A DNA stretch of 64,000 nucleotides from positions 83,969-147,968 of the forward strand of contig JAHDIH010000008.1 of the NCBI GenBank assembly GCA_020630875.1, given 5' to 3'. Positions 35,024-43,256 of the stretch are shown piece by piece. Numbering within the stretch: the first letter of the stretch is position 1; every line of letters begins with the position of its first letter. The notes beneath the pieces are model-generated. The model worked only from the letters and a program-made list of their open reading frames with translations, ran no database searches and was not told where the DNA came from. This DNA comes from Deltaproteobacteria bacterium. GTDB lineage: Bacteria; Myxococcota_A; Polyangia; Haliangiales; Haliangiaceae. Both the position numbers and the translations under genes were made by a program.

Positions 35024-35305
35024 GCTCGCAAGCCTTGCGCTCGAATAATTCTAACTTCGCTTTGTTGGTCGCCTGAGCGGCGACATCTTGTGGGACAAGT
35101 TTCGGCTCGCAAGCCTTGCGCTCTAACTTTGCTTTGTTTGTCGCCTGAGCGGCGACATCTCTTGTGGGGCAAGTTTCGGCTCGCAAGCCTTGCGCTCTAA
35201 CTTTGCTTTGTTTGTCGCCTGAGCGGCGACATCTTGTGGGGTAAGGTTCGGCTCGCAAGCCTTGCGCTCTAACTTCGCTTTGTTTGTCGCCTGATCGGCG
35301 ACATT
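35024..35305. repeat. Four tandem hairpin-forming repeats of about 73 bp next to tRNA-Cys
   Basis: Units begin at 35024, 35105, 35179 and 35251 (spacings 81, 74 and 72 bp; the first has an 8-bp insert). Each contains two palindromes: CGCAAG-C-CTTGCG and GTCGCC-TGAGC-GGCGAC (GATC in the last copy), separated by a TTTG(C)TTTG-type stretch. An in-frame minus-strand reading through the units exists but shifts frame between copies, so it is not taken as a gene. The rest of 34941-35514 holds only the tRNA gene and its promoter. Confidence 0.9.
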
Positions 35306-35330
35306 TCACTCTACCGGCGAGTGTTAAGGG

Positions 35331-35402
35331 AGGTGGCACCCAGATTCGAACTGGGGAATGGAGCTTTTGCAGAGCTCTGCCTTACCACTTGGCCATGCCA
35401 CC
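35331..35402 (-). tRNA. tRNA-Cys (GCA)
   Basis: Reading the minus strand gives a full 72-nt cloverleaf. The acceptor stem is GGTGGCA/TGCCACC, the D arm GCC...GGC, the anticodon stem GAGCT/AGCTC with loop CTGCAAA (anticodon GCA), and the T arm CCCAG-TTCGAAT-CTGGG. The discriminator base is U73, the identity base for Cys. The CCA end is not encoded; CCC follows. Confidence 0.96.
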
Positions 35403-35416
35403 CTATGTCTCTTAGC

Positions 35417-35446
35417 GTTCTATCAAGAAGCTGGGTAGGGACGCAA
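35417..35446 (-). promoter_or_regulatory. Predicted tRNA-Cys promoter (TTGCGT-18-TAGAAC)
   Basis: On the minus strand, -35-like TTGCGT (35446-35441) and -10-like TAGAAC (35422-35417) are 18 bp apart, ending 14 nt before the tRNA 5' end. Position and spacing fit a short tRNA leader. Confidence 0.45.
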
Positions 35447-35514
35447 GACTCGGTACATCCAAAAAGAACCTCTCATGAATTAGCGTCTTTTAGAGTCTGA
35501 CGATAGTATCAGGC

Positions 35515-35649
35515 GTGTCGCTTAAGCAGATAGGACTCACGGCCGCCTGTATTATCGTTCCGATTGCCTGGGGAGCGCTGTGGGCGATGATTTTTTCAAG
35601 AAGTGACAAGTCGGGTAAAAAGAGGGTCGAAATCGACTACATGATTTGA
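35515..35649 (+). CDS. Small single-pass membrane protein (44 aa)
   Basis: A short frame starting with GTG: MSLKQIGLTAACIIVPIA followed by WGALWAMIFSRSDKSGKK and ending EIDYMI. One membrane helix (about 6-28) is followed by a basic tail, the positive-inside pattern of a real small membrane protein. It ends 4 nt before the TSUP permease start, so the two may be co-translated. AGG lies close to the GTG, a weak ribosome binding site. No family recognised; a chance frame cannot be excluded. Confidence 0.5.
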   Translation: MSLKQIGLTAACIIVPIAWGALWAMIFSRSDKSGKKRVEIDYMI

Positions 35650-35653
35650 AGCT

Positions 35654-36502
35654 GTGGTTGTTTTGTTCGCCATATTGGTAGGTGCCATCGCGGGGCTGGT
35701 TTCTGGCATGTTCGGAGTTGGTGGTGGGTTTATCATCGTTCCTTTGCTTGTGGCTCTCGTCGGCTTGACTCCTTCTATTGCAGTAGGGACCGCGTTGGTG
35801 GCGACCCTTGCCAACGCTTCGGGAGCCTATTTTAGGTTTCGTAAACTTGGGGCTGCTGAGGTTCGTTTTGATATCATGCTGATTGGTGGCAGCGTGGTCG
35901 GGGTCACTGCAGGGACGTACTTTTTGGAGTACTTCGCTACGCTCTCCACCGTGACGATTGCAGATACGGTCTTTCAGATAAGTGATCTCGTATTGGCTGG
36001 AATGTACGTACTGGTTTTTGGGGCGCTTTCGTTGCTACTATTTACGACCCCAACCCCAGAGCGGCAACTCCCTCCCAAAAAGGGCCCGCTGGCGAGATTA
36101 CCGATACGTCCGCTCGTCATGCTCCCTTCATTATCACTTCGGGTATCAGGTCCTGTCGTCGGAGTAGTGGGAGCCGTCAATGGCCTTTTGTCCGGAATGA
36201 TGGGGCTTGGTGGCGGCGTGACACTAGTGCCAATAATGCTTTATGGTTTTGGCTTTGACATGGTGCGTGCCGCTGGAACGGGCGTTTTAGTGCTGTTTGT
36301 AACGACGCTATTTGGTTCGGCGCAACAGGCCTATATTGGCAACGTGGATATTCCTATCGCTATTGCCTTGATAGCCAGCTCAGGAATCTTTACCCAAGTG
36401 GGCATACGCCTCACCCAATTGGTGCCTGCGAAACACACTCGAAAGATTCTTGCCACCGTCATGATTACGGCAGCAGCAATTCTGGTAATGAAGAATTTCT
36501 AA
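35654..36502 (+). CDS. TSUP family permease (sulfite exporter TauE/SafE)
   Basis: A 282-residue membrane protein with about eight helices. Two related halves each begin with the family signature: AGLVSGMFGVGGGFIIVPLLVAL near residues 13-35 and NGLLSGMMGLGGGVTLVPIML near 176-196 (quoted in parts). TSUP proteins carry small anions such as sulfite or sulfonates; the substrate here cannot be told. The start is GTG at 35654. It is convergent with the following gene and overlaps its stop by 4 nt. Confidence 0.92.
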   Translation: MVVLFAILVGAIAGLVSGMFGVGGGFIIVPLLVALVGLTPSIAVGTALVATLANASGAYFRFRKLGAAEVRFDIMLIGGSVVGVTAGTYFLEYFATLSTVTIADTVFQISDLVLAGMYVLVFGALSLLLFTTPTPERQLPPKKGPLARLPIRPLVMLPSLSLRVSGPVVGVVGAVNGLLSGMMGLGGGVTLVPIMLYGFGFDMVRAAGTGVLVLFVTTLFGSAQQAYIGNVDIPIAIALIASSGIFTQVGIRLTQLVPAKHTRKILATVMITAAAILVMKNF

Positions 36503-36813
36503 AATGGCCAAAGTCCCCAAAGGAAATAGGCAACTGCAAGTAGACAAAAACCTATAGCCCAACTAACGGCTACTTTCTCTGAAATTTTGGGAAGTAACGC
36601 TGCTAGAATTACGGAAACAGCGGAACCTAGGATCCCCCAAAGGATTTGCCCCCAATAGCTCATAGCGATGGTATCAATGGGAGGATGCCCCAACCGAAAC
36701 GAACCCTGCGTGGGTAAGTAATAGAAATGGGCAACAGAGATGAAGTCTACCGCAAGATAAACAATGACGAAGCCACTCAGCCCTATGGCAATTAGATATC
36801 TCTGCTTAACCAT
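36499..36813 (-). CDS. Small integral membrane protein of unknown function
   Basis: About 104 residues from ATG 36813 (an upstream in-frame ATG at 36828 is possible). There are three predicted helices: IAIGLSGFVIVYLAVDFI, WGQILWGILGSAVSVILAAL and WAIGFCLLAVAYFLWGLW, with a loop FYYLPTQGSFRLGHPPID between the first two. No family recognised. It overlaps the 3' end of the large lipoprotein gene upstream by about 22 nt, so the pair is likely one transcription unit. Confidence 0.72.
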   Translation of the reverse strand: MVKQRYLIAIGLSGFVIVYLAVDFISVAHFYYLPTQGSFRLGHPPIDTIAMSYWGQILWGILGSAVSVILAALLPKISEKVAVSWAIGFCLLAVAYFLWGLWPF

Positions 36814-38552
36814 TTCAAAGCCAGCCACTTCTCGAAAAGTAAGGAGTCATCGATGCTATCGGAAAAACGTGTTAGTTGTTTATCTGTGAGTTGATCGTTC
36901 ATCGTTAGCAATAACGTGAGTTGTAACTTTCGCTTTTTCGTGGTGGCAAGGTCCATAAGTTGTTGCTTTGGAGGTTGGCCGCTAAGCCATAGTTTGACCA
37001 GACGGCCGTACCACGCAGTTTTATTGCTGGAGATCGTCACGTGACGGTTAATTGGAAGGCCTATGCGATTTAGCCAACTAGAGTACAACCAAAGTTTTGT
37101 TTTGGTCTCGCCTGCAAATCCGGTGTGGCTCAATGCCTTGGAAAGAATATCATTGGCTTTTTCATAATCTCCCTGCCTCGCTAGAAAGGTGAAGACTTCA
37201 ACCGCCACGTCGTCGTGGTTGAGTGTAAAGACAGAATTCACAAGGGACTCAAAGCCCCTCGTATCTTTAGTTAACCACGATGCCATCACTCTGGTGGACA
37301 AGAATGGAGACTTTTCAGAAGCGTCGGCGGCACAAGAGCGTACTCCCATTTGAATGGAAAGCCTATCATAGTCCCCGGCCCGACAGGAAAATGTCAAAGT
37401 GTTGTCGGTCGCACTCAAATGAGGGGTGCAGCCTTGGCAGGCTCCCACGTGAGGGCGAAGGCGAAATTTGTGGAATCTTGCAAACTTAGATCGACGTCGT
37501 GAGTCATTGGTGGCGCCCATTTCTTTCTTTATTATTTGCGAGGCTTCGCCGGGGCGGTCATTTTCGAGTAACCATTCTGCCACCCGCGTGACAACTTCGA
37601 CTGAGCTTTTTTCTTTGGCTCTTCGTATCCACTTTAGCGCCAGTCTAAGGTTGCCACGTTCTGCAAAATAGTTAGCGATCGATTCGGCGTAGTCGCAGCT
37701 GGTTGCGTCGCAAAACCTTGCCATAAGTGAGACGGCGGCCTCTTTGTCTTCTCTTTCTCTGCGTGGTTGTTGCAATAATGCGATTAGCTTGTTTTGAGCA
37801 TCCTTTTCACTACTACGTTGCAAAAGCGATAGAATCGTCTTGGTCTCGTGGTTTTGTGGCAACGCTTTAAGAGAGGTAATTATTACTTTCTTTTCACCTC
37901 CCAAGGCAAACAGTCTAAGTTGTTCCCACGCTGGACGTATGAGAGCAATGCCATGAACTCTAAGAACGCCCGGCTGAGAGCCGCTACTTGAAAACTTGCG
38001 AGCCACCGAGGCGTATCTCACCACGTGAAGTCTGGAAAGCTGCGTAAGAGCTGCTGAATCATTGTGACAATTTAAGCTGAAATTCATCAAGTCGACGCGA
38101 GCTGCATACTTTGCAATGCGGCTGTACGTGACTTGGTTCACGTCTTCCATAAAATCAACGATGGTGTTTTGATCGCTTGCAATCTCATCGGATTTTTTAC
38201 CAGCTAGCAGTGCCTGTCCCAAACAGAATACGGGCTTTGCTTTCCCTGCTTTGGCGAGTCTGTCTCTTGCTAGTAGTATCGTCTTTTTCGAGCCTAGTTT
38301 ATTCTTTGTAGCGAACTGCGACATTGACTCGATAGTAGATAAATCGTCATTTTGAATTGCTGATTTAAGTTCCGAGTTCGCGGCAGCGGCGGCCAGCTTC
38401 TTTTCGTTTTCTTGGGGAGAGTGAGCCAGCCATCGCAGATGGCTAGGCTTTGATGAACTAAGCGCGACATCTCCCTGCGCTGTTGAGGCAAAGTTCGGGC
38501 GGGGTTTACCGCATGCTGAAACCAAAAGGAGAAGTCCGACCGCTAGGCGCAT
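36792..38552 (-). CDS. Large lipoprotein with helical repeats, unknown function
   Basis: A 586-residue lipoprotein. Signal MRLAVGLLLLVSAC gives Cys14 as the lipidated residue. The mature chain is almost all alpha-helical, with repeated 30-40-residue helical pairs (LRLALKWIRRAKEKSSVEVVTRV, DYEKANDILSKALSHTG) like TPR or Sel1-type solenoids, which usually hold other proteins. Several Cys pairs (CDATSCDY, CQGC) could form disulfides in the periplasm. No family was recognised. It is the only gene of this type in the window, and no interaction partner is evident. Confidence 0.75.
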   Translation of the reverse strand: MRLAVGLLLLVSACGKPRPNFASTAQGDVALSSSKPSHLRWLAHSPQENEKKLAAAAANSELKSAIQNDDLSTIESMSQFATKNKLGSKKTILLARDRLAKAGKAKPVFCLGQALLAGKKSDEIASDQNTIVDFMEDVNQVTYSRIAKYAARVDLMNFSLNCHNDSAALTQLSRLHVVRYASVARKFSSSGSQPGVLRVHGIALIRPAWEQLRLFALGGEKKVIITSLKALPQNHETKTILSLLQRSSEKDAQNKLIALLQQPRREREDKEAAVSLMARFCDATSCDYAESIANYFAERGNLRLALKWIRRAKEKSSVEVVTRVAEWLLENDRPGEASQIIKKEMGATNDSRRRSKFARFHKFRLRPHVGACQGCTPHLSATDNTLTFSCRAGDYDRLSIQMGVRSCAADASEKSPFLSTRVMASWLTKDTRGFESLVNSVFTLNHDDVAVEVFTFLARQGDYEKANDILSKALSHTGFAGETKTKLWLYSSWLNRIGLPINRHVTISSNKTAWYGRLVKLWLSGQPPKQQLMDLATTKKRKLQLTLLLTMNDQLTDKQLTRFSDSIDDSLLFEKWLALKWLSRDI

Positions 38553-38593
38553 ACCATGGTAGTAGCACGGAAGACGCGTCTTTGCCTTCTATC

Positions 38594-38622
38594 TTGAACA
38601 TCGGAAGCTATGAGAATTCAAT
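38594..38622 (+). promoter_or_regulatory. Predicted promoter of the first aspartokinase gene (TTGAAC-17-TTCAAT)
   Basis: TTGAAC (38594-38599) and TTCAAT (38617-38622) with 17-bp spacing, 28 nt before the GTG start. GGAAAG precedes the start codon. The divergent lipoprotein gene begins at 38552. Confidence 0.45.
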
Positions 38623-38650
38623 TCGTGTCTCTACGTGTTAAAGTGGAAAG

Positions 38651-39805
38651 GTGTCTATCGTAGTACAGAAATATGGCGGTTCTTCTGTCGCCTCGCCGGA
38701 TAAGATACGGCTGGTCGCCAAAAGAATCGTGGAAACCAAAAAGCAAGGCCATGATGTGGTGGTCGTAGTTTCAGCGATGGGAAGTACCACTGATGAACTG
38801 CTAAAGAACGCCAACGCAGTAAGCAACGCACCGTCACGAAGAGAGCTGGACATGCTTTTGAGCTGTGGCGAAAGGGCATCGATGGCACTTTTATCCATGG
38901 CGGTGATTAATTTGGGGTACGAAGCTATCTCGTTTACAGGTTCTCAGGCTGGCGTTATGACCAACGATCGCCACTCTGATGCTTCGATCATTGAAGTTCG
39001 ACCAGTTCGAGTTCAAGACGAGCTGTCCCGAGGTAAAGTTGTGATTGTGGCGGGCTTTCAAGGAGTCTCCTACAAGAGGGAAATTACAACGTTAGGCCGC
39101 GGTGGTTCGGACACTACTGCAGTGGCCTTGGCGGCGGCGCTCTCCGCCGAATATTGCGAAATATGCTCAGATGTTGATGGGGTTTACACCGCAGATCCAC
39201 GAGTGGTTTCTGCGGCTCAACTTCTTGATGGGTTGTCCCACGAAGAGATGATCGAATCTGCGGCTCATGGAGCTAAGGTTTTACACGCGGAAGCAGTTGA
39301 GTTTGCCCGGCTTAGCGGCATTGCACTCTATGCGCGGGCGACGACAGGAAGTGGAAGAGGGACACGTATAGATAATGCAGCGACAGCAGGAAGTTTTGTC
39401 GTCTCGAGCCTGTCGCCTGTTTGTATGGTCGCTACAGACAGCCGCTTTGCGAAATCGGTGTTTGAGGAGTTGTCTTCTCTTCAAGCAGAAGTTTTGTTTG
39501 CAATAAGTTCCGACGCCACTCGTATTTTCTGCTGTCTTAAAGACAGTCCCAACCCGTCTCAGCTGCAAAGCGATATTTCTAAGATTGAGAACGTTGAATT
39601 TATGGGCGATCTTGCGGCTGTGTCGGTTACCTCGGTTGGCTCTGGCAAGGCCCCCCACGCAATGTCAGAGTTGTTGGCGTTAGCAGAGCCTGAAGCCGTA
39701 GCCACAATGATGACTCCAAACCGGCGAACTGTCGTTTCACCCCTTGCGCAAGCCAGTATTCTCGCTGAGAAAATGCACTCATTGATGCTTGGAAGTAAGC
39801 ACTAG
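38651..39805 (+). CDS. Aspartokinase paralogue with divergent regulatory domain
   Basis: A 384-residue amino-acid kinase. The catalytic domain keeps the aspartokinase motifs: [60 protein letters not shown] and [13 protein letters not shown]. The last 130 residues, where ACT domains sit, are divergent and show no clear ACT pattern ([35 protein letters not shown]). It would phosphorylate aspartate in the lysine/threonine/methionine pathway, unless specialised. A typical aspartokinase lies 10 kb away (48553-49770), so this one may serve another route or be regulated differently. It overlaps the convergent M16 gene by 27 nt. Confidence 0.88.
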   Translation: MSIVVQKYGGSSVASPDKIRLVAKRIVETKKQGHDVVVVVSAMGSTTDELLKNANAVSNAPSRRELDMLLSCGERASMALLSMAVINLGYEAISFTGSQAGVMTNDRHSDASIIEVRPVRVQDELSRGKVVIVAGFQGVSYKREITTLGRGGSDTTAVALAAALSAEYCEICSDVDGVYTADPRVVSAAQLLDGLSHEEMIESAAHGAKVLHAEAVEFARLSGIALYARATTGSGRGTRIDNAATAGSFVVSSLSPVCMVATDSRFAKSVFEELSSLQAEVLFAISSDATRIFCCLKDSPNPSQLQSDISKIENVEFMGDLAAVSVTSVGSGKAPHAMSELLALAEPEAVATMMTPNRRTVVSPLAQASILAEKMHSLMLGSKH

Positions 39806-41011
39806 TTCTTTTGCCAAAATCGTGGTGTCGCTTGATTGCGGTGTCACCACAATGGTTGAAAAGTCGTCACAAATTTGCTGTGCAATTTCTGTAAGCTTGT
39901 TGTTGGTCAGATCGCTCAGTATATCCAGCGATTGACTTTTATAGTCAGTAGGGGTGTTTTGACAGAATGCTTCCATGGTTTGCGACAAGCGATCGATTGG
40001 AGTCGCGTGAGCAATTTCAAGGTTTCCCAAGCAGTGCGCTCGCGCATGGTCAAACTCTTCTAGCGTCAGTCCGTCGCGGGCTTCTGTAAAAGTCATTTTT
40101 AGCCTTTCCAAGACAAGTTGCAGGTTTTCCCCGGAGCACGCGGTTCTCATCATGGACCACCACTGAAGCGGGGCAGCCCACGAAAAATAGTCGGCCCCGT
40201 AGGTCAATCCGCCGTTGGTTCTTAAGTCTCGATTCAAGCGCGATGTAAATAAGCCACCAACCGCGGCTTCCCAAACCGTATAAGCAACGCGCGTTTCAAA
40301 GGTTGCGGGGCCAGGGTGAGCAAGCAATAAATGAACTCCGTGAAGTACGGGTTGCTCGATGGTTAGTGTTAGTCGTTGCTGGCTAAAGTCTGCCGTGACG
40401 TTGGGGGCGGCCTGCTCCCTAGAAGAGGGAATGCTTTCGCATAACTTTTCGATTACCAAGGGAGAAACGTTTCCGGTTACCCCGACGGTGCATGGAGCGC
40501 TCATCGCTGACTTCCAAACTCTGTGCAGTACTTCTTCCTTCATTTGATCAATTGAGTTGACGTCGCCGTATACCGGCCGAGAGTAGGGATGATTCGGGGC
40601 CGCGTAAAGTTGCACTCCACGCGCTGCAAGCCAGTCGCCATCCAACGATGCTTCTTCCAGCTCTGCCAATCTCTCTTTTGCAACTTTCAACCAGTTGTCT
40701 GTTGTGATGCCTTCTCCCTGGCACATCGAAAGGAACAGGTCCCACGTTCTTGTTAGCGCTTCTTCTAAGCAGGTTATCTTTGCATGGAGATGGGTGGCAG
40801 TCGTCGAAAAGTGCACAGAGGAGCCCAGTTTGTCGAGCTCAAGATCGAGTTTTTGGCGACTCAGCATTTTGGTGGAGCGTCGGGCTAATGTTGCTGCGAA
40901 TGCGCAGGCGCCGTCGTAACCTTCAGGATCCCTCGCTGCTCCATTTTCCCAGACCAGCCAAATGCAAACCAAAGGGCTTGATGAAGGTACGTATGTGGTC
41001 AGTTTAGTCAT
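39779..41011 (-). CDS. M16 family peptidase, non-catalytic partner
   Basis: A 410-residue M16 (pitrilysin-fold) protein. The zinc motif HxxEH is absent: the region reads [17 protein letters not shown]. It keeps the C-terminal half's Arg/Tyr pair ([19 protein letters not shown]) typical of the second subunit in two-chain M16B peptidases. It overlaps the HxxEH-containing gene upstream by 8 nt, so the two should form a heterodimer or processing peptidase. No signal peptide is seen, so a cytoplasmic location is likely. The substrate is unknown. Confidence 0.88.
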   Translation of the reverse strand: MTKLTTYVPSSSPLVCIWLVWENGAARDPEGYDGACAFAATLARRSTKMLSRQKLDLELDKLGSSVHFSTTATHLHAKITCLEEALTRTWDLFLSMCQGEGITTDNWLKVAKERLAELEEASLDGDWLAARGVQLYAAPNHPYSRPVYGDVNSIDQMKEEVLHRVWKSAMSAPCTVGVTGNVSPLVIEKLCESIPSSREQAAPNVTADFSQQRLTLTIEQPVLHGVHLLLAHPGPATFETRVAYTVWEAAVGGLFTSRLNRDLRTNGGLTYGADYFSWAAPLQWWSMMRTACSGENLQLVLERLKMTFTEARDGLTLEEFDHARAHCLGNLEIAHATPIDRLSQTMEAFCQNTPTDYKSQSLDILSDLTNNKLTEIAQQICDDFSTIVVTPQSSDTTILAKELVLTSKHQ

Positions 41012-42224
41012 TGGGAACTACCGAGAATAGCGACCATTCTTCCAAAACTTGGCTAGCGGCACTCGCCAACTCTTCGTTGCTTGGTACAACCTTCCACAGG
41101 TTTTGCATCGTTTCTAACGTAGTTCCATGGCACAGTCTCGATCCCAAAAAGTCTGCTGCGCCGTCAAGCGATAGCCATTCCCTGTGAAAATCGGTACGTT
41201 TTCGCATTGTTGCCGCCAAGATTAGTTCTTCGTTTACTGCACCATTTTTTATTCGCGTAATGTTTTGGCGGACGCGGTCGATCGCTTCTTGTGCGCTGGC
41301 ATCTTGCATGAGCGTTACTTCCATTCGCCAAAGAGATGTTCCAATGCCAGTGGACGGATAGACGTGTACCGCGTGGGCCAATTGCTTTTCTATTTTCAGG
41401 GCGTTGGTGAGAAGAGACGCACTAGATCCTGCAAGTAAATAGCCTAGGGTCGCGAACGTCGCCCATTGTTTCTCATCGTGCCCGGGAACGATTCCAAACC
41501 AATGAAGTCGAGTGGATGGCACATCGGCTGCGACGACAGTCCCGGGTTGCAGATTGCTCAGGCGAGGGGGAGCCGACTTCGGGATACTCGTTGCCGGAAG
41601 CGTCTCTAACCGGTTGCGCGCAATCTCGAATTCTCGAGGTCCGCCTCCTGCAAGCACGAACGTTAGATTGCTTGCGGTGTAGTATTCCTGATGAGCTTTG
41701 GCTAAGTCATTCGTGGAGATGAGGTTTATAGCTTCTCTGGTGCCAATGATGGGCCGTCCGTAAGGATGATTTGGCAGTAGTTCCTTTAACATTATTTCTT
41801 CTGCTACGGCATCCGGATCGTTTTCCACCGTTTGCTGCCGCTCTTCCAAAATGACACCTCGTTCACTTGATAGAAACTCTTGCAGCTTTGGGGGATTGGT
41901 AATTCGATCGACTTCCATCTCCATGAGTTCGTCGAGCGCGGTGGTAGGGACGGTAGCTCTGTAACTCGTCCAGTCGGTCCACGTCGCAGCGTTGTTATCT
42001 CCACCGCAGCGCTCGATAAATTTGTCGTATACCTGAGGGCCAAATTTGGCAGAGCCGGCAAACATTAGGTGTTCCAAAAAGTGAGCGAGACCCGACCGCT
42101 CCTCAGGATCTAGTGCAGCCCCCGCGGAGAACCAGTGTTGAACCGAACAAACGCCGCTTGAGCTTTGCGCCTGAATCATCCGGACTCCGTTGTTAAGTGT
42201 AGTTTCCGATAATGGAAAAATCAT
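41004..42224 (-). CDS. M16 family zinc peptidase, catalytic subunit
   Basis: A 406-residue M16B peptidase. The N-terminal half carries the inverted zinc motif HFLEH (H48, E51, H52) within SGLAHFLEHLMFAGSAKF, and the downstream acidic helix with the third ligand (EEIMLKELLPNHPYGRPIIG). The product cleaves peptides inside a closed chamber formed with its partner. No signal peptide. The 4-nt overlap with the reductase gene before it and the 8-nt overlap with the non-catalytic subunit indicate a three-gene unit. Confidence 0.92.
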   Translation of the reverse strand: MIFPLSETTLNNGVRMIQAQSSSGVCSVQHWFSAGAALDPEERSGLAHFLEHLMFAGSAKFGPQVYDKFIERCGGDNNAATWTDWTSYRATVPTTALDELMEMEVDRITNPPKLQEFLSSERGVILEERQQTVENDPDAVAEEIMLKELLPNHPYGRPIIGTREAINLISTNDLAKAHQEYYTASNLTFVLAGGGPREFEIARNRLETLPATSIPKSAPPRLSNLQPGTVVAADVPSTRLHWFGIVPGHDEKQWATFATLGYLLAGSSASLLTNALKIEKQLAHAVHVYPSTGIGTSLWRMEVTLMQDASAQEAIDRVRQNITRIKNGAVNEELILAATMRKRTDFHREWLSLDGAADFLGSRLCHGTTLETMQNLWKVVPSNEELASAASQVLEEWSLFSVVPND

Positions 42225-43252
42225 GATGGTTTGGGCATCAAACTCAGCGCGTTCAATGCAAGTTTAGCATCTACAAATTGAGAGGGAGCAATGACTCCGG
42301 TTTGCGTAGATTGCTGAAGACGCAGAGCTGTCGCCACAATGTCTGCAGAAGTGCCGTAGATATCTTGCCCAGCGATTAGTTGCTTGTCATCGCCCGCTTC
42401 AAACTCAATGGAAAACTCAATTTGTTGACGTTCTTTCTCTGTGGGCATTCGACGTTTTTTGAAAACGAGGCTTCTGGCAGAGCTGAAAGCGGGGGTCTGC
42501 GCAAAGAACGGAAGAACCCGTCCCACGTATCCCAGCCCTTTATTCAAAGCTGAAAAATTAGAAATCCAAAGGTAGGTCTGAAGCGATTTAAGGTCGATAT
42601 GTCTTGGAATGGAAATGACTTCTCCTCCGGGAAAGGATACGGCAGTTTTCCCTTGAGATGTCTTTCGGAGCATGGCTCCTGGTGCCACGGGGTCCCATAG
42701 TCCTTCTTTCCAAATCCAACCGTCTCGCGAAAGCGCTTCCATAATCGATAGCAGTGTTCCTTGAGTTGGTTTGCTACCACGTAATCGATAGATCACGGAA
42801 AGTTCTGTGTCCGGAGTTTTCTGCTCCATGATCACGCTGGCTCCCCAATCGGCAATTGCTACTTCAAAAGCCAAACCGTTGACCACCGCAATGCCGGCTT
42901 CCTTTGCTAGTTCATCGTACTGCTCAAACGTTGATTTTAGGAAATCTTGCTCCCCGCAGATGTCGACATAATTTATTTTTGCATCGATTGCCGCTTCTAC
43001 GATGGCACTTCCGAAAGAAACGTAGGGACCTGCTGCGTTAACTACTGTGTCATTTCCTTCTAGGGCTCGCCGAAGCAATAGATGGTTGTGAACCGGCGCA
43101 ACCTTGGTTGTGATCTTCGGGAAGTCACTGGCAAGCTTCTGGAGACGAGTCTCGTCTCGCGCTACCGCGCAAACTTCATGCCCATCATTCAGCAATCGTT
43201 TTGTGATTAGTTTTCCGGTGTAGCCGGTGGCTCCGTAAACAGCAACTTTCAT
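42221..43252 (-). CDS. Saccharopine dehydrogenase-like NAD(P)-binding protein
   Basis: A 343-residue protein with an N-terminal Rossmann fold (MKVAVYGATGYTGKLITKRLL, dinucleotide motif GATGYTG at 7-13; TVVNAAGPYVSFG; INYVDICGEQDF). The second half matches the trans-acting enoyl reductase/saccharopine dehydrogenase-like group (GLAFEVAIADWGASVI). Members are reductases of unclear substrate, some tied to lipid metabolism. The 4-nt overlap with the M16 gene links them in one operon; 4 nt separate it from the barrel gene upstream. Confidence 0.82.
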   Translation of the reverse strand: MKVAVYGATGYTGKLITKRLLNDGHEVCAVARDETRLQKLASDFPKITTKVAPVHNHLLLRRALEGNDTVVNAAGPYVSFGSAIVEAAIDAKINYVDICGEQDFLKSTFEQYDELAKEAGIAVVNGLAFEVAIADWGASVIMEQKTPDTELSVIYRLRGSKPTQGTLLSIMEALSRDGWIWKEGLWDPVAPGAMLRKTSQGKTAVSFPGGEVISIPRHIDLKSLQTYLWISNFSALNKGLGYVGRVLPFFAQTPAFSSARSLVFKKRRMPTEKERQQIEFSIEFEAGDDKQLIAGQDIYGTSADIVATALRLQQSTQTGVIAPSQFVDAKLALNALSLMPKPS

Positions 43253-43256
43253 TCTG

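Noticed and set aside
35024..35305. CRISPR array
   Set aside because: The copies are contiguous, with no unique spacers of constant length, and no cas genes are nearby.
34995..35339. Minus-strand open frame of 114 codons across the repeat array
   Set aside because: It is made of the ~73-bp repeats read in shifting frames (CRRSGDKQSKVRAQGLRAE, then AAQATNKAKLERKACEP). Unit lengths are not multiples of three, so the frame changes; no ribosome binding site.
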